Made by a program: the position numbers and the translations under genes. The notes beneath the pieces were generated by a model. That model searched no databases and had not been told where the DNA came from. It saw nothing but the letters and a program-made list of their open reading frames with translations. From assembly GCA_001414485.1 (NCBI GenBank), contig LLEY01000260.1, positions 1-63,972 of the forward strand: DNA of 63,972 nt. The letters are read 5' to 3'. This DNA comes from Calycina herbarum (taxonomy: Eukaryota > Ascomycota > Leotiomycetes > Helotiales > Pezizellaceae). Positions 34,727-44,162 of this stretch are shown here, one piece after another (position 1 is the stretch's first letter; the number at the start of each line of letters is the position of its first letter).

Positions 34727-35746
34727 TTTCCCGATAACACTTTGGAAATTTGCTTCAAAGCAATCGATTTCAACATTGAATTTATACTGGACGACTTGGA
34801 GGTGGATTTTAGATCCAATTGCGCCAAAGGTTATCTACTACGCCGTACGGAGAATACTACGAACCTCTTAGTGGGGTTCTGAATGCAAAGTGGAATCCAG
34901 TTCCACCAAAAGAGTGGTCATGAGTTGTGCGATCGAGTGATCTAGTTGGCAAGACAGACACCTCTAGCCTTTCAGAAAAAGATATTTATGTTGCACTATC
35001 CAAAGAAAAGTCGGTTCCGGCTCGTTTAAGAGACCCCGCGGAAGCAACTCTCCTTGCCTAGAAGTTATCTTCAAATTTCAAATAAGCAGTCTCTTTGAAA
35101 GGCTACATACATACTGATCAATAGAGCAAATGGCTTATGGTTGTAGAGAGAGTTTCTGTAATTCTAGCCGCTGGCTTTGAAAATCAAGCATCTATGTAAA
35201 CGACACATCAAGTCCATTTTTCTATGTTGCTATTGGGTAGTTGTCTTGATGCAGTTATTCTTGTAGGAATTGGAAACTTGCTTCCTGCGAACGCTTATTT
35301 CTGCTGACTGCAGGAAAGTCGACAGTTAGCCTAGGTAAGCTTTCTGCAGCAATAAGCGAGGTAAGGCGCAGTGTTTCCTTGCTGCTTACAGCCGCATAAA
35401 CGGTACTAGTCTCCCGCAAGTCTTGGACCACTCATTGGAGTCGAATTAAGATGGTATATCTTATCTAGCTTACTTGTACCAACTTTTGAAAGTGGACTTT
35501 TGACCGCGCCGCATTCAGCGGCCCACCACTGAAACTACCTTCCGAAAAGGGAAGCCCATTCACTCTCCACAACATCCCTGTCGCTTGTTGATAATCAATC
35601 CTTCCATGATACTGTAGCATTTCTAACACTGAATTGGGGGCGGTGAGAATTGTAAAATTGGCCAAATTTGTACCATTTCAAATGCAGCTCCGTCCAAGTG
35701 TTCCCAGCAGTATAGAGATTTAGATGAATAAAACTCTACCGACAAT
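34727..35746. promoter_or_regulatory. Divergent 1.0-kb region between the two AflR-like genes
   Basis: Promoters of the minus-strand twin zinc-cluster regulator and of the plus-strand AflR-like gene. It contains CGG words such as CGGTTCCGG near 35014 and TTCCGAAAA near 35540. I looked here for a zinc-cluster exon for the downstream gene and found none. A minus-strand open frame (35465-35665, 66 codons) has no recognisable motif. Confidence 0.4.
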
Positions 35747-36481
35747 ATGGAGTTTACAGAGGACCATTTCAGCGTTCCTTTAGAGGAGCAAAACATGTTA
35801 GAAATAATCTCAAGCCAACAGGATACACCTCATTCCTACAGCCACGACGGAAAGGTTTTGGCCAGATACAACCGAGAGCCATTGAACTTACCAACGCCAT
35901 TATCACCGAGCTTCCGAAATGACGAGGTTCAATGGGCTCAATTGTTGGGGGATCTTCATCCTGATGCCGACTTCCATGACCAGAACAAGGACACGGGTGG
36001 CCAAATATGCACATGCTTCAATAGTGCGCTCACGGCAATCAGGGAGCTTTCAGGTCTTGGGAAATTACCAGCAGTAGACGAGATAGCACGACTTCTTCAG
36101 GTCTCCAATAATGCACTCAACGCTTGCGAGCAATTTTCCAATTGCAGTCGTGGTTGCCATCAAAACCACGTTTTACTTTTCACCGCTACGCTGCAACAAT
36201 TGGACACTATGTATGCATCATTGGCTCAGCAAATGAATGCAAGTGACTGGGATGGTCATGCATCTACGATGAAGGTTGCATTTGGAAGTTTCGAGGTGGA
36301 TACCACTTTGGACTCAGACATCGGAAGAGCGTTTCTTATCTCAGAGAGGGCGAGAGTATCATCTTGCGCCGCGAAATTGGCCGAAAGATTTCAACTTTAT
36401 GTCAAAGAAGGAGGAACGGATGAAACAAGGTGTCAGCAGGAAATATTGTCCTCTCTCGCGAACAATGACAGCAACAATTAA
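35747..36481 (+). CDS. AflR-like C-terminal domain protein without a zinc cluster
   Basis: Single exon, 244 residues. The region from about residue 85 (GGQICTCFNSALTAIRELSGLGKLP, then ACEQFSNCSRGCHQNHVLLFTATLQQLDTMYASL, then IGRAFLISERARVSSCAAKLAERF) has the same Cys and helix pattern as the C-terminal half of the neighbouring twin-zinc-cluster regulator and of AflR. There is no N-terminal DNA-binding domain and no exon for one upstream. It may be a former regulator that lost its zinc cluster, or a partner that dimerises with the intact regulator and changes its activity. The frame is intact over its full length, which argues that it still encodes a protein. Confidence 0.7.
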   Translation: MEFTEDHFSVPLEEQNMLEIISSQQDTPHSYSHDGKVLARYNREPLNLPTPLSPSFRNDEVQWAQLLGDLHPDADFHDQNKDTGGQICTCFNSALTAIRELSGLGKLPAVDEIARLLQVSNNALNACEQFSNCSRGCHQNHVLLFTATLQQLDTMYASLAQQMNASDWDGHASTMKVAFGSFEVDTTLDSDIGRAFLISERARVSSCAAKLAERFQLYVKEGGTDETRCQQEILSSLANNDSNN

Positions 36482-36681
36482 ACGACCAAGGAGACTACTT
36501 TGCTAGCTTTGTCATGTGTATCAGCTAGTATCTCTGTAGCTTGTCCTAAATTAGGAGAGAAGAGAGTTAGATCAGGGTAGAGCTAGACTGGAGTTGGAAA
36601 GCATGAACGAAGAATCTGCTTGCATATTCAATGTTTTATAGCTCGACGGCATTTATTAAATGTATTGCTAACTATCCACGA

Positions 36682-37834
36682 CTACCAAGGGTAGTACTTC
36701 GCATATAATGCATTGGGATCTTTCCATCTTTGTGATGTATTTGTGAACATATCATCGTTGAAGTCTCTGTTCTTCCAATGTAACCAATCGTTTACAGGTT
36801 CTGGATTTCTGCAAGTATGCCACTGCTCAATTCGTGTGAGATAGATGCCTCCTTCTGGTCTCCAAGGTCTGGGAACTGGAGTTGTATCAAATGAACACAT
36901 CAAAGTTTGACGAATAGCATCTATGCAATGATCTGGTATTGTTAGCTCTGGACAGTCAAAGGGCCACTCTGGCTTACCCAAATGCATTCGATCAGTGATT
37001 CTAAACGGCGAAGGTGGGAGATCCTCAATTTCGGAATAATACTCATGGTAAGTATACTTCCGAAGCAAGTTCTGCTGGTGTCAGTGAGCCTTTCTAATTG
37101 AAGAAATGAGCCGATTTTACCAGGCAATGTATTGAATGAAGCGAGTTTGGCCTGTATCAGATCATTTAGTTATTTTCCACAGCAAAAGAGAGAATATGAA
37201 GTGCTTACTCGACCCAGTATAGGTCAAAAATCAAGTCTTCTTTCTCGATTTGAAAGTCGGTATGTTGAGCAACTTCTTCGGGAGTCAAGCCCACGAAACG
37301 GTCTTTGTATCGTCAGTTGGGAGTTCTGAAATTCTGACCGGGTAGCTAAACAAGAGATACTTACCACCATTGAGTAGTAAAGCGTCCCATGCTTGGTCGA
37401 TTTCAGGGCTCGGAGGGCCAATGTAATGAGGGCCATTGGGATCTTGGGACAAATATAGTGTCCCGTTCGGATCTATTTGTATATCACTAACGAAACGGAC
37501 TTTGTTTATCGCCATTGTTTGATTTGCAAAATCTGATAAAATTCAAGATTAGTTTGTGTTCTCACAGCCAACGAAAATTATGATGAGAGTTCTTACCAAG
37601 TTCTGTCGCGAAGCCACTCTGATAGGTGTTATAAGTTTGGTTGGAAATTCGCGATATTACCAACAGGACAGAAAGAATCAAACTAAGAAGCCATGGCAGA
37701 ATGGTACAGAAAGGACAACTTCGTTGAGGCTTTCTATGCATTTGTAAGGGGGAAGAATCCACATCCTTTTCAAATGCAGTCTCTTCTGATAACAATGAAT
37801 CGTAACTTGGAGCTCGCCAATCCTTGAAAACCAT
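36682..37834 (-). CDS. UstYa-family (DUF3328) peptide-modifying oxidase
   Basis: Five exons on the minus strand, 37834-37597, 37532-37365, 37302-37209, 37151-37121 and 37071-36682, give 306 residues. UstYa-family proteins perform the oxidative cyclisation or hydroxylation of dikaritin RiPP cores. One membrane segment lies near residues 45-65 (LPWLLSLILSVLLVI). The family block YIGPPSPEIDQAWDALL follows. The first HxxHC motif (HSIHC, in SLHSIHCLNLLRKYTYHEYY) is created by joining exons 3, 4 and 5. The second region reads PDHCIDAIRQTLMCSFDTTPVPRPW, then QWHTCRNPEPVNDWL, as in the family, but its first His is replaced (IPDHC). The small 31-nt exon 4 is needed for the motif. The start at 37834 is the first ATG that leaves a normal-length cytosolic tail. 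Confidence 0.85.
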
Positions 37835-38391
37835 ATCTACAATTCTGGTTTCTTTGGTGGATAGATACTGTGATAGTCTCCCGCTGAGTAGAAGAGAGAC
37901 GGAATTGTAAGGCAGGACTCGATAAGACAAGTAAAAGAGTCGGGCTTTTCTCTAGGGACACTTGACTTTGCAAGTAGTGTTCAAAAAGTCTGAGGCGAAT
38001 ACATCCATTCTCCGAGAATGTTTACAAGAATCAGGAAACCCTTTTCTAAATTCTTCTAAAGGCTCTCGTACAATGGTTGAGATTGTGCAAGCGTTTCTAG
38101 GGCAATGGATGGAAGGGGTTCACGTGGAGCAAAGCTTAGGGTTCTTACCCGCTTTCGGCAACTCAAAGTCGGAAGGTTCTCAAACTCGGAACAACCACCA
38201 ACATTACTGAATTGGGCAGTAGGTTTGATTGTACCAAAAACGAAATGTTCTCGGGACTTAGAATTCGACGATCCTGGTTAGTGGTTTGAAACTTCCTAGC
38301 TATCCTTCCATCTTGAACACCCCCAAAATCAAAATACCATCTACTCATTGAGCCTCGAGAGTGAAACAAACACTTCGATATTTTCTTGATT
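37835..38391. promoter_or_regulatory. Divergent promoter, UstYa and the first divergent UstYa-like gene
   Basis: This 557-bp region lies between two divergent start codons. It holds TCGG words at 38154, 38169-38174 (TCGGAA) and 38186-38191 (TCGGAA), and TCCGA near 38010. These resemble words before the precursor, suggesting common control by the twin zinc-cluster regulator. No gene inside. Confidence 0.4.
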
Positions 38392-39060
38392 ATGGCATAT
38401 CCAGGGAAGCCCAAATATACGCTTCTAAGCCGGTCTGATACGGATCTCGTCCACGATGGACTGGACCAAGACCCCTCGAATCCACCCCGGAAGCCCAACG
38501 TATCAATAATTATCCAAACTATCACATGTCTTGTTTCGATTGCCATTCTTCTCATTGTGTTGATTACACCACAATCGTCTCCAAAATCCCCTGAACTTGT
38601 GCCCAAAGGGATGAACCGGGTCAATCCGCATACGACTCATCAACGGGAACCATGTGGCACAGACGCCGCGACAGCAAGAGCAAATGGCTGCATTTTCGAC
38701 CTCCTTACACTGGCATGGCTGGCTCCAGAGTGCTATGATGGTGAGCTGAGCCAAGAGTTTCTTGAAGTGGCTTCGGAACCCTTCTATTTCGACGAGGAAG
38801 CGACGGAGAAAATGGAGAGCTACGAGGTCTTGTCAGAAATTCCAATTGGAGTGAACAGTTGGACGACGAGGAAATACCATATCTACCATTGTGCTTACGG
38901 ATGGCGGCTCATGCATCGCACTCTTGAGAGGGGTGGAATGTTGGAGGACGGTTTGAGTGGATATCATCACACGGAGCACTGTACTGCTACTCTCATGAAT
39001 ACAACGGTGCCTATGGATTCAGTAATCACAAAGGTGGAGATATCTTTTCCTAATTGTTAG
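38392..39060 (+). CDS. Divergent UstYa-like membrane protein (copy 1)
   Basis: Single exon, 222 residues. There is one membrane segment near residues 38-60 (VSIIIQTITCLVSIAILLIVLI), then a lumenal domain starting with CGTDAATARANGCIFD, then WLAPECYDGELSQEF. Two HxxHC motifs follow, HIYHC and HTEHC, the same paired metal-binding-type signature that defines UstYa proteins, although the rest of the sequence is quite different. It is clearly paralogous to the proteins at 39872 and 41021. I remember this family as common and uncharacterised in filamentous ascomycetes. Here its placement beside a Kex2 repeat precursor and a canonical UstYa suggests a role in peptide modification; this is inference. 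Confidence 0.75.
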   Translation: MAYPGKPKYTLLSRSDTDLVHDGLDQDPSNPPRKPNVSIIIQTITCLVSIAILLIVLITPQSSPKSPELVPKGMNRVNPHTTHQREPCGTDAATARANGCIFDLLTLAWLAPECYDGELSQEFLEVASEPFYFDEEATEKMESYEVLSEIPIGVNSWTTRKYHIYHCAYGWRLMHRTLERGGMLEDGLSGYHHTEHCTATLMNTTVPMDSVITKVEISFPNC

Positions 39061-39871
39061 AATACTTCCTCGAGAATGATATTGTTTGGGGTTGTAAATA
39101 ATGAAAGAACTTCACGCTCTTACCATTGGTGCGTGTCTATTTCAATTTGAGAGTCCCAATAATGTGAATAATGTGATGTTGAAGAGCCACCCATAACAAT
39201 ATCGCAGGTTCGTTCTCTTCCTTTATTCGCCGAAAGGATTGCGACCTGGAAAATCGAGAAAGATGTGAAGCTTGGAAATCTTCAATCCGAGTGGGGGGGG
39301 GGGGGGGGGGGGGGGGGGTAGTCTGCGCTAACCTCCTTTCGGCGGCTGGGTCCGCACGTCTGCCTCAGGTTCCACTCACCACGGTCGGGCTCCTTCCACG
39401 ACCTCGACCTCTGCTGGACAGCACCTCCGCCCATCAACCACCGGCTTTGATTCCCGCCTCAAGTCCCAGCTTCTTGGCTCCCTACGGGATGGCTAGGACG
39501 CAAAATTTCATTTTCCCCCCCTTCAAGTTTTGCTTGTATGCTAGGTTGGACAACTCTAAGAAGAATTTTAAAAATGCCCTTCTCACGTAAGACGCTCGGT
39601 CATTACCAAACATCGTTCGAAATAGTCAAAAAAGCGTTGTTCGAGAAGGTTTAGGAGATTTAAAGACTCGATTTCTTTATTGTCCTAAACCTACTCGATT
39701 AATGGCTACGATTATCCAAAAATATCTCGCACAATAAAATAATGCGTGCCGAAGAGCAATGCCAAAACTTCTTATATAGTAAGTCCATTGAAGTCATTTG
39801 GGTCTCAAAATCTGCATCAACACTCAAATCAGACTAATTATTTGATGGAAAACGGTTTTATTCTTGCTGTC
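39061..39871. other. Spacer with a G26 run and a GC-rich patch
   Basis: No gene is seen. A run of 26 G residues lies at 39293-39318. It is followed by about 190 bp of distinctly GC-rich DNA (39320-39500) unlike its A/T-leaning surroundings, ending in TTCATTTTCCCCCCC. The patch may be an inserted repeat; I do not recognise it. Confidence 0.5.
39293..39318 (+). repeat. Homopolymer of 26 G
   Basis: An uninterrupted run of G. Such runs are rare, prone to length errors in assemblies and could form G-quadruplex structures. Confidence 0.95.
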
Positions 39872-40537
39872 CTAAGCACTCGTAAAACATGAAGTGTATT
39901 TAACAACGTTGATAGTGTTTACCGTGGCAATATTGCTTGGAGTATACAACTGCTCAATCCACATATCCCCGCAATGATCAGTATGATTCGAGTCCCGAAT
40001 ATAACTGTCAATCGGCTTCCTTCGATTATACGCATAGTTGAACTTCTTCCAAGTGTACAAACAGTGCATCAAATGTTGCTCCCAAGATGAATGCAAATCT
40101 CGTTCGCCAAGAGCCACAATCTCGTAAGGTACTTCCACTGTTCCTTGCCAGTCTTCGTAGTGACGGAAACCGTATTGGTTGCGAAATTCGTTTGAGAGTT
40201 TGGCGTCATAGCAAGCTGGAAAGTCCCAGGTAAAACTCATGGGATCGAATATGCATCCTCTCAGACGTGCTGCAGTAGGAGTATCACCACAGTCGCCCAG
40301 GAAGGTGTTCAGTCGTGCTGGCGAGTTGGAGTCCTTCTCAATTTTCACCCTCGCCCCAAAAGCAAAAGCTCCAGTAGCCGCCACTACTACTACCACGACC
40401 CCCAAAAGGGCACAAATTAGGGTCTTGGGGGTTCTTGTGCTCCTCTGTGACATTCCAGTCTCCTTCGAATATGTCAAAAATGTGGCCTCCTCGTCCTCGT
40501 CGCATATCTGGTTTGAATCGATGGATTTGAAGGACAT
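39872..40537 (-). CDS. Divergent UstYa-like membrane protein (copy 2)
   Basis: Single exon, 221 residues. A membrane segment lies near residues 38-60 (TLICALLGVVVVVVAATGAFAF). The lumenal domain has CGDTPTAARLRGCIFDPMSFTWDFPACYDAKLSNEF, then HLMHC with CLYTWKKFNYAYNRR, then HTDHC. The spacing of the Cys residues, the two HxxHC motifs and the ACYD block matches copies 1 and 3. The start at 40537 is the first ATG; longer readings need a non-ATG start. It is transcribed away from copy 3 across a 483-bp shared upstream region that is rich in TCCGAA words. Confidence 0.75.
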   Translation of the reverse strand: MSFKSIDSNQICDEDEEATFLTYSKETGMSQRSTRTPKTLICALLGVVVVVVAATGAFAFGARVKIEKDSNSPARLNTFLGDCGDTPTAARLRGCIFDPMSFTWDFPACYDAKLSNEFRNQYGFRHYEDWQGTVEVPYEIVALGERDLHSSWEQHLMHCLYTWKKFNYAYNRRKPIDSYIRDSNHTDHCGDMWIEQLYTPSNIATVNTINVVKYTSCFTSA

Positions 40538-41020
40538 GACAATGATATATGAGGTATGATAGCAAAGTGATTTATTTTCTCTGGCAGACAAAGGATTGAA
40601 AGAGTAATCGTTATGGATGTAGGGCAGTCTGTTGTCGAACACTGGTATGTACTCTAAGCGAAGCTGGTGGTTGCTGGTGAGTCGAAGTATATTGACAACG
40701 AATGCTTCCATAAACACCACACTGCCGAATTTGAGTCCGAAAATATGTTTTGCATGTCAGACCTAAGACTTGAACTCTTTTCAGAACCGGTCTATAATTC
40801 CCGAAGGGTACCTCCGAAATTGGCTCCGAAACTACGAGATCCCCACTCTTTCACGAATAATGTGATTCATACACACACACAAGAACGCCTGGTTTGCATT
40901 TACATTTCTTCTACTCATTGTTTTGTCTTCCGTCAGTAAGATAACGCCTAGTTCAGCAGCCAAGATTTGAGATGTCCCCCTTTTCACAACAACCTATCAA
41001 AAAGTTGCGGAAATGTACGT
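40538..41020. promoter_or_regulatory. Divergent promoter with three TCCGAA words
   Basis: The 483 bp between UstYa-like copies 2 and 3 contain TCCGAA at 40736-40741, 40813-40818 and 40825-40830, plus GCCGAA at 40725 and CCCGAA at 40800. Five CCGAA words within about 105 bp is well above chance. The same hexamer (as TTCGGA) is before the peptide precursor, so this is a candidate recognition element for the cluster regulator. Confidence 0.45.
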
Positions 41021-41770
41021 ATGAAGAAATCAACATTTAAGAAGGCATTATCTAACATCACTGAAATAGGGATGAGCTCAGAATCCACTTCATCATATTC
41101 AACGTATCACGATGAAGATACGGATCCATTTATCAAGCGGGCGTCAACAGATATAATGGAGGATGAGAAATTTGGCATCCGATCACGCCCATGGTATCTT
41201 AGAATCATGAAGCCAGTGATTCTGATATCTCTCCTCATCCTTGCCTTCTTCCTATTCGCAACTCTGTTACTCGACAACAAAAGCGGCGAAGTCCCCAACG
41301 CCCCGAAAACGCAGCACAAAGGTGGCTCAAAAGTACTTGCACATTGCGGAACCAACCCAGAGGAAGCACAAGCTCAAGGTTGCATCTGGGACATTATGAG
41401 TTTCGGATGGGCTCATCCGACTTGTTTTGATAAGGAAGAATCGGACAAATGGTATGAGCAATATGGGCCGTGGGAATGGTATGCGGAGAAGCCTGGCAAT
41501 GAAACCGAGCAGATACCCTTGACAACTGAGCAACTCCCTTATACACCACTCGTTTGGGCAACACAGGGATACCATATTCAGCACTGTCTCTACGTTCTTA
41601 AATTGATTCATCTGGCAGGGTTGAATTCAGCCCCAGTGACGAACGAAGGAATCGAGGTTGGACATACAGAGCACTGCATCAAGTTGATTGGGAACCCTAA
41701 AATTACTCCGTATGATCAAGTTAATACTCGGGTCAGGCTGCTATTTGTTCAGTGTGTTACGTTGACATAA
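41021..41770 (+). CDS. Divergent UstYa-like membrane protein (copy 3)
   Basis: Single exon, 249 residues. The cytosolic N-terminus is long and Ser/Asp-rich. A membrane segment lies near residues 72-93 (PVILISLLILAFFLFATLLL). The lumenal domain has CGTNPEEAQAQGCIWDIMSFGWAHPTCFD, then HIQHC with CLYVLKLIHLAG, then HTEHC. All three copies share the GC-(I)-(F/W)-D, W-x-x-P-x-C-(Y/F)-D and paired HxxHC signatures. The start could also be the ATG at 41072, which would shorten the N-terminus without touching the domain. Confidence 0.75.
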   Translation: MKKSTFKKALSNITEIGMSSESTSSYSTYHDEDTDPFIKRASTDIMEDEKFGIRSRPWYLRIMKPVILISLLILAFFLFATLLLDNKSGEVPNAPKTQHKGGSKVLAHCGTNPEEAQAQGCIWDIMSFGWAHPTCFDKEESDKWYEQYGPWEWYAEKPGNETEQIPLTTEQLPYTPLVWATQGYHIQHCLYVLKLIHLAGLNSAPVTNEGIEVGHTEHCIKLIGNPKITPYDQVNTRVRLLFVQCVTLT

Positions 41771-42503
41771 TTTGGAGGATCTGGTCGATGGACATGGAAA
41801 TCAGGTAAGAATACAGTTCTGGCTTAGGTTGCTTTAGAATTTAGAGACAAGTTCAATTCAACCAAGTTCTAGTATGGATTGTGTTGTCGCTCTTTGCCCA
41901 TTAACCCACTAAACATCTCACCATTTAGTGCTAATCCCTTGTCGTCTTATCACTTGCATCGTAAAGTAAGATGTGCCTGAATAATCTGAAAGTCGAATTT
42001 ATTCTCATGAGATAGAAGAGCGCTCATACTCAATATCACGAGTAATGTGTGGTGAATTGGGAGGTCCCTCTTAGGTCTCTCTTAATTCAGCGTCAACAAG
42101 AAAAAGCACAAGGAGTCAAACCACCAGCAAAAGAGGGTTTTCATATAACTGACCTGAAGCTCGGTTCTATGAGCGGGTACTCCTCAGTTAAGCTCGTCGT
42201 TAAAGAGCACTCGGTGCCGAACTTCTACTCACTCTGTACTCCCCATGGTCAATGCACAGCTAACCCCTGGAACATTGATTACCGGTGGTCATGGAGCGAA
42301 CGAGCAACTTTGAAATCTTATTGTAAGAGATTCGAGCATTACTTTCCGGCACCATTCTACAGTACTAGACATTAAGTTCCGACCCAACTTGGCAAAACAC
42401 ACCAAAAACAGCGAAAACTCACTACTTGCACTTCGCGATTCTAGGTTTTCCTCTAAGTAGAGCTCTTGGTTTTACTTTATCATATTCTATTTTTGTTAGC
42501 CTC
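41771..42503. other. Convergent 3' region at the right edge of the peptide cluster
   Basis: 3' flanks of UstYa-like copy 3 and of the truncated HET gene. A 108-codon open frame (42049-42375) begins with GTG and has no recognisable features, so I do not call it. Confidence 0.45.
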
Positions 42504-43990
42504 TCATGCAATGAAGATATCCGTTACCGATCCAATTGACATTCCTTCTCCATGCATGTATCCATTGATCAATGCGTCCGCAACCAGATTATACACTGGC
42601 TGGTTTCGATGCGTATCCCTCGTCTTTCGTAAGATGAGTGGTGTATTCGATCCGGGCACTACCGCAACCAAATCATCTTCGAGTATCCCATTTGCCGAGA
42701 GACCAAGAGATCCCTTCGAAGTAGAAAAGAATCGACGTCGAGCAGCCCAGGTCGCAAAAGGAGCAATTGCTAATTCACGTAGGCGCCTCAATCCATCATC
42801 GTTGCTACTGGTGAAAGGAGACATTACCAGTTGCAACGTGAAGTTCCAGTCCTCCATTCGCATAAAGTGGTCATACTTTTCCCTATTTACATACGTGTTC
42901 GGAATCATTACTGATTGTAGAACGTCCTTCCAGTCTTCGTTTGTTGGGTAGTCGCTTAGACGAGAAGCCAGGTCTAAACAGGAGCGGAACCAGTCGGGAA
43001 TCTGGGACTCCAAAGTGAAGCGACTGACCGGTTGACTTATCCGGTCAATTGTATCGATGAGTCTCCCTTTTAGTTCAACTATGTTCCCACAAAACGAACC
43101 ACTGTGCTCATTTCCACTGCATGCAGAGAAATCTTGGCTAGAGCAAATTGTTGATAGAGGAAGTAGCTCGGGGTCAGTACTGTAGTCTGGAACCCAACTT
43201 GGAAGAGTGAGTTGCTTTCTAGTGCATCCTATACCGGCTGAAGAAAATGGAAGTAGTGTTGAAGATGCATCTATCAGAATAGCGGTCGTACTGCGATACA
43301 CATTAATCACTGGAAGTGAGTAGTCTGCTTCTATGAGATGGCCAGTGTTGTCCGTACCTAAGCCAAGTAAAGCATAGATTTTATCACGAGGGTCGGAAGC
43401 TTGAAATCGCATAGTGTCCATCAAGATCTCTAAGAACGTGTTTCGCTGGCTGCCCCGAAACTTGTCCCGTATTGCGACAGTCGATCTAGCATTGATGTAG
43501 CCGGATGGGAGAAGGGTGTCTAAGGCATCAGTTTTAGGAATGAGAATCATTTCGAGGCAGAACTTTGTAAGATGGTGTATCACAGATACCAAGAGGTCCC
43601 ATTTGATCTCTTGATTTCCCCAAAACATGTCAATTCCTTTTGCGACGACGACCTCTTGAACAGGCCAGACGCGTTCAAACCAGGGCAGTTGGAATAATTC
43701 GACAAGTGAAGAGCGGTCCATGTCGTCGTCTTGTTTTATGCTGGTAACATACATTAGAGCGCCCACGGCGCTTTCAGCATGGTCACGAAAATATCCCTTC
43801 CGATCAAGGATATTTTCTCCTAGCCAAACATGGATACTTGCTGCATGTCGATAAATATCTCTCATGAGAGGGACTTGGCGGCTACGCTCCTGAATTGAAT
43901 CCTGATTGATGCAAAGCGCATCGATCCAAAGATAATCGGCAACACTTTTCTCTGCCAAATGCAAAATCAATTTGTTCAAATTGGTAGCAA
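42504..43990 (-). pseudogene. HET-domain gene lacking its N-terminus
   Basis: The open frame runs from 43990 to 42504 without a break. It starts inside the HET domain at VATNLNKLILHLAEKSVADYLWIDALCINQDS, just after an acceptor-like AATTAAG. It continues with RDIYRHAASIHVWLGE, FERVWPVQEVVVAKG, SDPRDKIYALLGLG, LPSWVPDYS and the C-terminal LGLSANGILEDDLVAVVPGSNTPLILR and GYMHGEGM blocks typical of long HET proteins. The first half of the HET domain (the usual Y-x-A-L-S-Y-x-W-G) is absent. Only about 170 bp separate this point from the 3' end of the next gene upstream, so it has been lost. The protein would not have a complete HET domain; a shortened product from an internal start cannot be excluded. 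Confidence 0.75.
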
Positions 43991-44162
43991 CTTAATTGTC
44001 CTTCTATCAGTTGATCCATTTGTGTGGGTAGCCTAGCTAATTCTATATTCAAGGGGGAAATACTGAAAATAAGTGGAATGTTAGTACATTGCAAAACGAT
44101 CTTCTAGATCCAGCATAACAATAAATGCCTATAAATCAAAAACGCATCCATGTAGCTTCAGG

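Noticed and set aside
35465..35665. 66-codon minus-strand frame between the AflR-like genes
   Set aside because: Non-coding-like position in a divergent promoter and no recognisable motif; I could not link it to a zinc cluster or UstYa exon.
42049..42375. 108-codon open frame
   Set aside because: Starts with GTG, lacks motifs and lies in a convergent 3' region.
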